The notes below the pieces were generated by a model. That model had not been told where the DNA came from, ran no database searches, and was given only the letters and a program-made list of their open reading frames with translations. A DNA stretch of 64,000 bases from an uncultured Flavobacteriaceae bacterium (GTDB lineage Bacteria > Bacteroidota > Bacteroidia > Flavobacteriales > Flavobacteriaceae). The position numbers were made by a program, and so were the translations under genes. Of the stretch, positions 26,163 to 34,185 are shown in pieces. The stretch is from contig CANMSH010000005.1 in NCBI GenBank assembly GCA_947500525.1, forward strand, positions 186,001-250,000, in the 5' to 3' direction. Position 1 is the stretch's first letter. Each line of letters starts with the position of its first letter.

Positions 26163-26765
26163 CTATTTTTCTGAGACTGTCCTTATTAATTCTAGTATTT
26201 TTTTATGAATCTCTTGCGTACTTTTTTTTGTAGAAATTAAATCAATATTCTCGATTACAAAGTTAGATTTTTTTATTTTTTCTTCATCTGGAATTTGATT
26301 TTTTATCCGTGCAATGACTTGCGATCTTTTGACATTGTCTCGAGCAATGACACGCGCTATTTTTTCCTCGATTGGAGCAGTTACTGTAATAATATAATCA
26401 AAGTTATAAAAGGTATTATTTTCAAAAAGAATGGCATTTTCTTGAATTACATAAGGTGAGTTTTGTTTTCTTATCCACCGCTTAAAACTATTTCTAACAG
26501 ATGGATGTACAATGGCATTGATAGCAGCTAGTTTCCTTGTATCGTTAAAAATAATTTCTGCCAAATATGATCTATTAATTTCATTTCCTATGAACGCCTC
26601 TTCTCCAAACTCTATGATTAATTTGGCCTTCACAGTTCTTGAAGTACGCATCAAGCGTTTCGCCTCAATATCTGCCACATAAATTGGTATGCCCAATTCT
26701 GAGAAAAATTTGGCAACTGTAGATTTACCAGCACCTATTCCTCCTGTTAAGCCAACAACAATCAT
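26163..26765 (-). CDS. coaE: Dephospho-CoA kinase
   Basis: The protein has 200 residues and begins with the P-loop GLTGGIGAGKST (about 5-16). Next come the family DIEAKRLM segment and a lid region with ARVIARD and SQVIARIKNQ. CoaE phosphorylates the ribose 3-hydroxyl of dephospho-CoA, the last step of coenzyme A synthesis, in the cytoplasm. Its ATG overlaps the end of the YbbR-like gene by 4 bases, so the two are translationally coupled. Length is usual for the family. Confidence 0.93.
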   Translation of the reverse strand: MIVVGLTGGIGAGKSTVAKFFSELGIPIYVADIEAKRLMRTSRTVKAKLIIEFGEEAFIGNEINRSYLAEIIFNDTRKLAAINAIVHPSVRNSFKRWIRKQNSPYVIQENAILFENNTFYNFDYIITVTAPIEEKIARVIARDNVKRSQVIARIKNQIPDEEKIKKSNFVIENIDLISTKKSTQEIHKKILELIRTVSEK

Positions 26766-27715
26766 TTTTCGAGTAAAAATTCAACCTCGTTTGGTACAAT
26801 CTTCACACCAGTCACAAAACTCGGTTTATTAACAACCTTAGGAATCAAATAATCAATACCATCACTTTCAATGATGCTAAAATCACAAACAACCTCGAAA
26901 TCATTCTCATCTATTCTATTAAAATCAGATAGACCTACCTGAAACACAACCTTAACCTTATCGGGAAAAGTCTTAATAGTATACGCATTTGGTACATTTT
27001 TAACCTTAATTGGCACTTCTATAGTACGTTCAGTAAATTTCTCTACTTTTCCTTTTATTGTTACCAATTCTGTTGAATAGGTAAGCTTTGAAGTTTTGGC
27101 GTTCGAAATTATTTCAATTTCTCTATGAATCGTATCTTGAACATCTTCAATTTTCAAGCTTTTGGTCGATACATAGATAACAGAATCAACTAAACTTTTC
27201 GGGCCAGAAATTGTTATGTAAGGAGGATCTACCTCTAGATCTCCAGATAAATTATAGCCAGATTTGTACTGAATTGTTACATCTGGCTCTACTTTTACTT
27301 TTTTACTAATACTCTTTCCTAATTCAAAAAGTAAGGTATCGGGTTCGATCCCTATGACTTCTGATTTGGCGAAAGAATTGTTGACTGAACCCAATACCGT
27401 AGAAGAAAGTAAGTAATACTCATCGCGTCGTTTTCTCTTGCTATTTTTGAGACTCACCTCGACTTTTCGATTCGTAAATTTATGTTTCAATAACGTAAAT
27501 CCAACGGCACGCAACGTTACTTTCACAACGGTTTCAGGTTCTGATTGTAACATTTTATTTTTAGGAAGATCTGTGTAATTAAGATCTACATTTACCGTAG
27601 ATGTATATGTTCTGGATAGTTTGATAAGCATCCAAAAAACAAACGCTAGTATTAAAAACAACAAAAAAACATGCAGCTTTCTATTGTTTTTAAACGTTTT
27701 TTGTTCTTGGTTCAT
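26762..27715 (-). CDS. YbbR-like domain protein, membrane-anchored
   Basis: The protein has 317 residues from the ATG at 27715. A longer frame to 27787 would run through the terminator at 27754-27786 and is rejected. A single membrane helix lies at about 14-33, with the rest outside as YbbR-type repeats of about 80 residues (for example VEPDVTIQYKSGYNLSGDLEVDPPYITISGPKSLV). In Firmicutes YbbR (CdaR) regulates the diadenylate cyclase. In Bacteroidota its role is unproven. It is coupled to coaE. Confidence 0.82.
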   Translation of the reverse strand: MNQEQKTFKNNRKLHVFLLFLILAFVFWMLIKLSRTYTSTVNVDLNYTDLPKNKMLQSEPETVVKVTLRAVGFTLLKHKFTNRKVEVSLKNSKRKRRDEYYLLSSTVLGSVNNSFAKSEVIGIEPDTLLFELGKSISKKVKVEPDVTIQYKSGYNLSGDLEVDPPYITISGPKSLVDSVIYVSTKSLKIEDVQDTIHREIEIISNAKTSKLTYSTELVTIKGKVEKFTERTIEVPIKVKNVPNAYTIKTFPDKVKVVFQVGLSDFNRIDENDFEVVCDFSIIESDGIDYLIPKVVNKPSFVTGVKIVPNEVEFLLEK

Positions 27716-27753
27716 CTTTCGCCCTAAGTTTGATTCTAAAATATTAAAGATAT

Positions 27754-27786
27754 AAAAAAAAAAATGGGTTTTGATACCAAAACCCA
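27754..27786 (-). terminator. Intrinsic terminator after yajC
   Basis: On the minus strand a 9-base stem, TGGGTTTTG with CAAAACCCA and a 4-base loop, is followed by a run of 11 T. It ends the nusB-DUF1573-yajC unit. A near-consensus -7 element (TATCTTTA, 27752-27745) follows for the YbbR-like gene. Confidence 0.85.
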
Positions 27787-27808
27787 CTCAAATTTGATTC
27801 TTAATCTC

Positions 27809-28129
27809 TTATTTCTTTACAACTTCTTTGTTGTATTTTTTACTAAGTTCCATTGATATCGCTGAGCGCTCAAACTTAATTTTACCAGCGCCAGTTTCAA
27901 TAACACAAGTTTTATCAGTATCGTTAAGATCGATAATTTTTCCATGAATGCCACTTGTTGTTACCACTCGTGCTCCTTTTCGTATACCCGCCTGAAAGTT
28001 TCTTTCATTTTTTTGACGCTTCATTTGTGGTCTAATCATAAACAAATAGACAATCAGTATCATCATTGGAATCATTAGATAATTACCTAATCCTCCTCCT
28101 GATGCTTGTAAAAATATGGTTTGTAACAT
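27809..28129 (-). CDS. yajC: Preprotein translocase subunit YajC
   Basis: The protein has 106 residues with one membrane helix (about 16-34, MIPMMILIVYLFMIRPQ) followed by the cytoplasmic YajC domain with RPQMKRQKNERNF and GARVVTTSGIHGKI. YajC joins SecDF in helping protein export. It starts 22 bases after the DUF1573 lipoprotein gene and is followed by a strong terminator, so it closes the nusB unit. Confidence 0.93.
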   Translation of the reverse strand: MLQTIFLQASGGGLGNYLMIPMMILIVYLFMIRPQMKRQKNERNFQAGIRKGARVVTTSGIHGKIIDLNDTDKTCVIETGAGKIKFERSAISMELSKKYNKEVVKK

Positions 28130-28151
28130 AGTAAATATATCAGTTCTTAAT

Positions 28152-28607
28152 TTATGAGTTTGCCTCTTTTGGTTTAATTTCCGTTTTAATAATTACAGAC
28201 TCTTTACCACTTGGTGTATTTGTAGTAAGTGTAATTGTCTTCGTAACTTTATTTGACTTTCCTGCAGAATTAAACTTAACTTTTATCTCGCCTTCGCCTC
28301 CAACCGGAATTGGTTCTTTAGGCCATTCAGGTACAGTACAACCACATGTGCTTGTGGCATTGGTAATAATCAAATCAGATTTCCCAGTGTTTTTGAATGT
28401 AAAAGTCGTCTCTACAACATCTCCTTGTGTAATCACACCAAAATCATGAGAAGCTCTATCAAAAGTAAGCCCTGCAGCTCCTTCATTGGTCTTATAATCA
28501 CGTTCTTTAGCAACTTCTAAATTTGCTTTATTAATTTTACCTGCAACATTTTCTTTACACGATGTAAACGAAGCACATAAAACGAATAACATTAATATTT
28601 TTTTCAT
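28152..28607 (-). CDS. DUF1573 lipoprotein
   Basis: The protein has 151 residues. The lipoprotein signal ends at Cys17 (SFTSC). The mature part is one DUF1573 domain, an immunoglobulin-like fold with DFGVITQGDVVETTFTF, the TSTCGCTVPEWP motif and VKFNSAGKSN. Such proteins are very common in Bacteroidota, and their role is not known. The gene lies between nusB and yajC, the usual place for it in Flavobacteriia. Confidence 0.88.
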   Translation of the reverse strand: MKKILMLFVLCASFTSCKENVAGKINKANLEVAKERDYKTNEGAAGLTFDRASHDFGVITQGDVVETTFTFKNTGKSDLIITNATSTCGCTVPEWPKEPIPVGGEGEIKVKFNSAGKSNKVTKTITLTTNTPSGKESVIIKTEIKPKEANS

Positions 28608-28654
28608 TGTCCTATATTTTAGTAATTAATATCCTTGGTGTAAAATTATAAATT

Positions 28655-29593
28655 TTATAGTAATCCTCTACCACTTTTTTTCAATTTACCCGAACTTGTG
28701 TATTCTTTTGAAATTTTATCCAATACTCCATTAATAAAAAAACCACTTTTAGAGGTTGAATAATCTTTGGCAATTTCGATATACTCGTTGATCGTAACCC
28801 GCACTGGTATCGATGGGAAATGTACAAATTCGGTTAAGGCCATTTTAATCAAAATAAGATCTAATTCAGCAATTCTATCAGCATCCCAATTTGGCGTCTT
28901 ATCATCAATATCTTTGTTAAAATCCGCGTGATGTAATGCTACTTTCTTAAATAACTCCCCTACAAATTCTTTATCCTCATCATTGCCATAAAGAGTATCA
29001 CCCACAAAAGGCTTTTGTTGACTCATTTTCGAAAATGATTTTAAAACCGTCGTATTTACTAGAGGTAGATCATCAATCCAGCTAATATTTTGGCTTTCGA
29101 AATAATCAAACAATTTATCGTTAGGAGCGACTACCTCCTTGAAAATTGCAACAATGAAATCTCTATCATCTTTGAAAGATAATTCCTCGGAATTTATATA
29201 GCTTTTGTAAATGTCCGTTTCTTTGATTGCATCGAGAATTACGCGCACATATTCACTATCGTTCGCCCAATTTTTGATCTTATGTTTTTCAAGATACTCT
29301 TTTAAAAAACAACTGTTTTTCAAAATAAGAAGTAATCTGTTTTTAATAAACTTTTGGTTTGGGTTTATATCCTCAGAGGTAGCCAAAAATTTCTTTTTGC
29401 CTATTTCGAGATGTGCTTCTGCCAAATCTCTTACTTCAACCAACAAAGTCAGCATTAAAACATACAAGTCATAAATCCTGTCAATACTAAAATGTATAAA
29501 TTTTTCTTCTCGGACTAGATCGTCACTTTTAGATTGTAATAATGCATAAATAGATTGCATTACTTTAATACGGATATGTCTTCTGTTTAACAT
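28655..29593 (-). CDS. nusB: Transcription antitermination factor NusB
   Basis: The protein has 312 residues. The N-terminal NRRHIRIKVMQSIYALLQS opening and the C-terminal region with DRIAELDLILIKMALTEF and VTINEYIEIAKDYSTSKSGFFINGVLD are NusB. NusB binds boxA RNA with NusE to prevent early termination of ribosomal RNA transcription. The protein is twice the length of the E. coli form because of an inserted helical middle part, which is usual in Bacteroidota. It heads the nusB-DUF1573-yajC unit and diverges from the ABC exporter gene. Confidence 0.92.
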   Translation of the reverse strand: MLNRRHIRIKVMQSIYALLQSKSDDLVREEKFIHFSIDRIYDLYVLMLTLLVEVRDLAEAHLEIGKKKFLATSEDINPNQKFIKNRLLLILKNSCFLKEYLEKHKIKNWANDSEYVRVILDAIKETDIYKSYINSEELSFKDDRDFIVAIFKEVVAPNDKLFDYFESQNISWIDDLPLVNTTVLKSFSKMSQQKPFVGDTLYGNDEDKEFVGELFKKVALHHADFNKDIDDKTPNWDADRIAELDLILIKMALTEFVHFPSIPVRVTINEYIEIAKDYSTSKSGFFINGVLDKISKEYTSSGKLKKSGRGLL

Positions 29594-29681
29594 ATTTTGA
29601 AAGATCGTAAATTTGAAATTACCCTAATTATATTGCTTAATTCTAATCTGTTTAGACGCATAAAAGAAACTCAAATCTTAC

Positions 29682-29712
29682 TTGACCTACTAAATTTAAT
29701 CATGTATCTTCG
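29682..29712 (+). promoter_or_regulatory. Promoter for the ABC exporter gene
   Basis: A TTG box (29682-29684) and TATCTTCG (29705-29712, one mismatch to TAnnTTTG) are separated by 20 bases. The start codon lies 146 bases further on, leaving a long leader of no recognised content. Confidence 0.45.
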
Positions 29713-29858
29713 CCTCTCGAAAATGCCTTAAAACGCTGCAAATATACTTTTAATACATCTTGCAGCAAAATATTAATTAAGATAAAATCTATTGTTATTT
29801 TTTTACCATTTCTCACAAGGAATGTTGTAATTAAAAGCAAGTTGAAAAAACTAAATTT

Positions 29859-31616
29859 TTGAAGGAATTAAAGTACTTAAATAAGTTTTTCTTTAAATAT
29901 CGTTACCGATTGATAATCGGGATATTAACTACCGTTATTGCACGAATATTTTCATTATTCACTCCGCGTTTGATCAATAAATCTTTAACTACTGTTGAAG
30001 AATATTCTAACGGGACAATTACCGATTTAGCACTTGTCAAAAATGATTTGTTATTCAATATTTTGATGATTATTGGGGCAGTTATCATCTCAGGTTTTTT
30101 CACATTTGTTATGCGTCAAACAATTATCGTAATGTCAAGGTACATCGAGTTTGATTTGAAAAATGAAATTTTTCAACAATATGAAAAACTCACACAACGC
30201 TTTTATAAAAAGAATCGCACAGGTGACTTAATGAATAGAATTAGTGAGGATGTGAACAAGGTGAGAATGTATGTAGGACCGGCCATTATGTATAGCATTA
30301 ATACATTTACCCTTTTCGTTGTTGTTATTACTAATATGTTTCGAATAGATAGTACACTCACATTATATACCTTACTCCCGCTACCTATACTATCTGTATT
30401 GATCTATACTTTGAGTCGCATTATTAATAATCGTAGTCGTGTGGTGCAAGAATCATTATCTAATTTAACAACACAGGCACAAGAGGTGTTTTCTGGATTG
30501 AATATTATTAAAGCATATGGAATCGAAAAACAATCGTTTCAAAAGTTTGACTCACTTGCCGTTATAAGTAAAGAGAAAAACATAGGTCTTGTCAAGGCGA
30601 ATGCTTTGTTCTTTCCGATGATGGTGTTATTAATTGGCATTAGTAATATGCTAGTTATATATATCGGTGGCATGCGTTATATCAATGGTCAAATTGAAAG
30701 CATTGGGGTGATTGCCGAATTCATTATTTATGTAAATATGCTGACCTGGCCTGTTGCCGTAGTTGGATGGGTGACTTCTATGGTGCAACAAGCAGAGGCT
30801 TCTCAAAAAAGAATCAATGAATTTTTGAAAGAAGAACCGGAGGTCGCGAATACGGCAAAAGAAAACTCTATAATTCATGGAAACATCGAATTCAAAGACG
30901 TTACCTTCACTTATAATGACACGAATATTACTGCATTAAAAAATATCAACTTCTCCATTAAACAAGGTCAAACACTCGCTATTTTAGGAAAAACAGGTTC
31001 CGGAAAATCTACTATTTTAAATTTAATTGCAAGGATATACGATATTGATAGCGGACAAGTTCTTATTGATAAAAAACCAATAGCTAACCTGCATCTAGAT
31101 GATTTAAGAAGTAGTATTGGTTTTGTACCACAGGAAGCTTTTTTGTTTTCAGATACTATCGGTAATAATATCAAATTTGGCGATCCAAATGCTACACAAG
31201 AAGTAATTATTAAAGCCGCAAAAAATGCTCATATTCATCATAATATTGCCGAATTTAACGAACAATACGACACAAAAGTAGGAGAACGCGGCGTCACTTT
31301 ATCTGGTGGACAAAAACAGCGTATTTCAATAGCACGTGCGATTATTTCGAATCCGGAGATATTAATTTTCGACGACTGTTTATCTGCGGTTGATACAGAG
31401 ACAGAAGAGATTATCTTAAACAACTTAGAGCTTGTTAGTAAAGGAAAGACGACTATTATTGTAAGTCACAGAGTATCATCGGCCAAAAATGCTGATTTGA
31501 TTTTAGTATTAGAAGATGGGAAAATCATTCAAAAAGGTACACATGATCAACTATCGAGTGAATCTGGATACTATCAAGATATTTACAATCAACAACTTAC
31601 TGAACAGGCTTCATAA
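29859..31616 (+). CDS. ABC exporter, fused permease and ATPase (MdlA/B type)
   Basis: The protein has 585 residues, starting at TTG 29859 because no ATG lies before the conserved KYLNKFFFKYRYR region. Six membrane helices span about 18-310, and the nucleotide domain follows from about 345. The Walker A GKTGSGKST is near 376 and the signature LSGGQKQR near 482. The residue after the Walker B aspartate is Asp (LIFDDCLSAVD) instead of the usual catalytic Glu, as in the weak site of heterodimeric exporters. The substrate is unknown, probably a lipid or hydrophobic compound. Confidence 0.88.
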   Translation: MKELKYLNKFFFKYRYRLIIGILTTVIARIFSLFTPRLINKSLTTVEEYSNGTITDLALVKNDLLFNILMIIGAVIISGFFTFVMRQTIIVMSRYIEFDLKNEIFQQYEKLTQRFYKKNRTGDLMNRISEDVNKVRMYVGPAIMYSINTFTLFVVVITNMFRIDSTLTLYTLLPLPILSVLIYTLSRIINNRSRVVQESLSNLTTQAQEVFSGLNIIKAYGIEKQSFQKFDSLAVISKEKNIGLVKANALFFPMMVLLIGISNMLVIYIGGMRYINGQIESIGVIAEFIIYVNMLTWPVAVVGWVTSMVQQAEASQKRINEFLKEEPEVANTAKENSIIHGNIEFKDVTFTYNDTNITALKNINFSIKQGQTLAILGKTGSGKSTILNLIARIYDIDSGQVLIDKKPIANLHLDDLRSSIGFVPQEAFLFSDTIGNNIKFGDPNATQEVIIKAAKNAHIHHNIAEFNEQYDTKVGERGVTLSGGQKQRISIARAIISNPEILIFDDCLSAVDTETEEIILNNLELVSKGKTTIIVSHRVSSAKNADLILVLEDGKIIQKGTHDQLSSESGYYQDIYNQQLTEQAS

Positions 31617-31642
31617 TAACTCAAAAGAAATTTGATAAAATA

Positions 31643-31672
31643 TTGCTAGAGTTATTTATTTTTTTAGATTTG
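31643..31672 (+). promoter_or_regulatory. Promoter of the DUF3276 gene
   Basis: A TTG box (31643-31645) and TAGATTTG (31665-31672, an exact TAnnTTTG match) are 19 bases apart, 30 bases before the ATG. It shows that this gene need not depend on the ABC exporter upstream. Confidence 0.65.
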
Positions 31673-31702
31673 TCATTGAAACGATAAAAGATCAATATAA
31701 AG

Positions 31703-32080
31703 ATGAGTGATAAAGACTACACAGAACAAGAAGAAATCTTTTCTCAAGTGCTTAGAGCAGGTAGAAGAACTTATTTCTTCGATGTAAGATCTACCAAAGC
31801 TGGCGATTATTATTTGACCGTTACAGAAAGTAAAAAGTTTACTCATGATGATGGTTCTTTTCATTATAAGAAACATAAAATTTACTTATACAAGGAAGAT
31901 TTCACAGAATTTAATGAAATGTTAGGTAAAGCAACAGATTTTATTGTGAATGAAAAAGGTGAAGAAGTTATTTCAGAACGTCATCAAAAAGATTTTCAAA
32001 AACCAAGTGAAAACGGCGAAGTAGCCATCGAAGAAACTTCAACAGAAAGTTTCACAGATGTTGACTTTGACGATATATAA
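31703..32080 (+). CDS. DUF3276 (PUR-alpha-like) nucleic-acid-binding protein
   Basis: The protein has 125 residues. One PUR-type domain occupies about 10-85, with IFSQVLRAGRRTYFFDVR and SKKFTHDDGSFHYKKHKIYLY, followed by an acidic tail. The family is the bacterial form of PUR-alpha; the Borrelia homologue BpuR binds DNA and RNA. Here a role in nucleic acid binding is inferred. It has its own promoter and is followed by a terminator. The acidic tail is common in this family. Confidence 0.85.
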   Translation: MSDKDYTEQEEIFSQVLRAGRRTYFFDVRSTKAGDYYLTVTESKKFTHDDGSFHYKKHKIYLYKEDFTEFNEMLGKATDFIVNEKGEEVISERHQKDFQKPSENGEVAIEETSTESFTDVDFDDI

Positions 32081-32106
32081 TTTTATCAAGTAATTTATAC
32101 AAGGAA

Positions 32107-32137
32107 ATCCTCAGTTTAATCGCTGGGGTTTTTTTAT
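32107..32137 (+). terminator. Intrinsic terminator after the DUF3276 gene
   Basis: CCTCAG (32109-32114) pairs with CTGGGG (32123-32128), with one G-U pair and an 8-base loop, and a T run follows. The end of the convergent gene at 32134 overlaps its tail. Confidence 0.75.
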
Positions 32138-34134
32138 TCCTTAAAACGCATGCGTTTTATCTGTTCGCCTTCGACGTCATAGGCCCTCCAAACACCAACA
32201 CGCTTATCTTTTCTATAGCGTCCTTTAATTTTTAGTACTCCATCAGGATAATACTCATAATACCTTCCATGTTTTAAGCCGTCTTTAAGACCTACTTCCA
32301 CATGTGTAACTCCGCTCTTATACTTCTTTACATACTCATTTGCATTTAAATCATCTGGATATAAGGGAGCAACATCAAAAACATCTTTTACATCCAATAT
32401 ATTTGGCATTTTCGCAGTAGTGGTCTTTAACAGTGGTCCAAACAATTGCAAGTCTTTAAACTGTTCTTTGCTTTTTACAATGTCGGCACTTTGATAATCC
32501 ACTACAAGCTTACTTTTAAACAAATCATTTGCTGGAGTTAATTGGAATCCTATTTGCGGAAAACAAATAATAAAGTCTTTATTCTTTTGAATTTGCTTCT
32601 TCGTTGTCTTATCTGCCAAACTCAACATATTTTCATATAAAACTGGCATATTAACATAGGCAAACAAACTTGACGCTGCTTTAAAATTCGCATTGAAATG
32701 TTGAAAATCTTCTGAGCTATTTAGTGTTTCTTTTTCAATATATGTATCAATAATACTTTTGAGCGTATTTGGTTTATCACTAAACACAACAAAATTATCG
32801 ATAATTGTATAGTAAGGTTTGTCAAAAGCCTTAAACAAGTTTCCAAAAAATAATTTAAAAAAGCCTTTAATTGACATAAAATGAATAGGATAATCTTTAT
32901 AATTTATTGACTTGAATTTGACAGGCGTTCTCTTTTTAATTTGTTTTTGTACAAAAGCGAGATTCGTCTTTGCCTTTTCAACATCAGAAGTTTTCATAAT
33001 CAAGGCCATATCATTTTGACCTCTTACTATAGAGGACTGAATTTGTAGTATCCCTATTTCATTCCCTATCCAACTAATAAAATTGTCTTTGATTCTAATT
33101 TTTAATAATTTCTCAATAGCCTGTTGTTGCTCATCATATGCTTTAAAAACTTGAGGCTTTTTCTGTTGAATTTGTAAAAAATTGGTATACAATTCTGTAA
33201 AACTATCGAAACCAAAACTCAAATAAAACGCCGTTCGTTTGGGGGCAATTTTAGGTATACTCCTTTTGGAGGTTCCAGATTGTTGTAGTGCTTTTAAATA
33301 ACCTAAATTATTCTCACTTATACTCGTAAAGCCTTTGGCTGTCATTGTATTATTTGAAGCTAAGTCAAAGCTAAATCCCGAAAATAGAAAGTTCTCGCTC
33401 AGTGTTTTAATTAACGGAGTCTTTTCGTTGGTAAAATAGTGCGCATAATCATCGAGATAGTCATGCTGTAAATACAACCGAAACATGTCATCGTACCCCG
33501 TTTTCTTTTTTACCTCAATAAAATCAAGGTTCCTACCAATAAAAGGCTCTCCAATTTGATCTATCGATGCTTCTATCAATGTATGAACATAAGAAGCTAT
33601 TAACTGATTTTTTATAAAAGAAAGATATAAGGTTTCTCGACTTTCTTTATCATATAATTCTATAATTTCCTTGCCATGATATTCTCTTCTGCTCAAACTG
33701 TAGGTATCATCTAATATAGTATTCAAATAATTACGTAGTAATTTTAACTTTGCAATTCTCTTTAAGTCGATGACATAAAAAATACCATACTCTTTCGGTT
33801 TGTACATATGAACTGAAAAGAACAAAGAACGTGTACCGAACAATTGAAATAGTTTCTTTTTGTTATGAAAAATTGTATCCATTTTATGGATACTCTCTGT
33901 TAATTCGAAAAAGTAATCATTTTGCTGCAGGTGATTCCATGCTTCGCTTTCGCGGATTTTATCCCAATTGTCTACCGGCTTTTGCGTTTCTACAACGAAT
34001 ACAGCATCTTTTGGTATCAAATAAATAGATTGGAGATTGGCACTTGGAGCCAAATAAAAGAAATATATCATATATCCAATACCGGCGATAAAAACAGCCA
34101 ATAAGGTATATAGTATTTTCTTTCTTAGGGTCAA
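32134..34134 (-). CDS. DUF3352-like membrane-anchored protein with C-terminal YwqK-type repeats
   Basis: The protein has 666 residues. A membrane helix at about 7-28 anchors a large outer part that opens with SIYLIPKDAVFVVETQKP, a pattern seen in DUF3352-like proteins of Bacteroidota. The last 50 residues (KHGRYYEYYPDGVLKIKGRY, then KRVGVWRAYD) are MORN/YwqK-type repeats. Function is unknown. A fusion of these two parts is notable. It is separated from the symporter gene upstream by 51 bases and so may be in the same operon. Confidence 0.7.
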   Translation of the reverse strand: MTLRKKILYTLLAVFIAGIGYMIYFFYLAPSANLQSIYLIPKDAVFVVETQKPVDNWDKIRESEAWNHLQQNDYFFELTESIHKMDTIFHNKKKLFQLFGTRSLFFSVHMYKPKEYGIFYVIDLKRIAKLKLLRNYLNTILDDTYSLSRREYHGKEIIELYDKESRETLYLSFIKNQLIASYVHTLIEASIDQIGEPFIGRNLDFIEVKKKTGYDDMFRLYLQHDYLDDYAHYFTNEKTPLIKTLSENFLFSGFSFDLASNNTMTAKGFTSISENNLGYLKALQQSGTSKRSIPKIAPKRTAFYLSFGFDSFTELYTNFLQIQQKKPQVFKAYDEQQQAIEKLLKIRIKDNFISWIGNEIGILQIQSSIVRGQNDMALIMKTSDVEKAKTNLAFVQKQIKKRTPVKFKSINYKDYPIHFMSIKGFFKLFFGNLFKAFDKPYYTIIDNFVVFSDKPNTLKSIIDTYIEKETLNSSEDFQHFNANFKAASSLFAYVNMPVLYENMLSLADKTTKKQIQKNKDFIICFPQIGFQLTPANDLFKSKLVVDYQSADIVKSKEQFKDLQLFGPLLKTTTAKMPNILDVKDVFDVAPLYPDDLNANEYVKKYKSGVTHVEVGLKDGLKHGRYYEYYPDGVLKIKGRYRKDKRVGVWRAYDVEGEQIKRMRFKE

Positions 34135-34185
34135 ATCTTAATCAAATAATACTAGTAAAACTACTATTTTTAATAGATAGTATAA

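Noticed and set aside
27716..27787. Longer N-terminus for the YbbR-like protein
   Set aside because: It crosses a strong minus-strand terminator (27754-27786), so transcription from before it is unlikely to include this segment.
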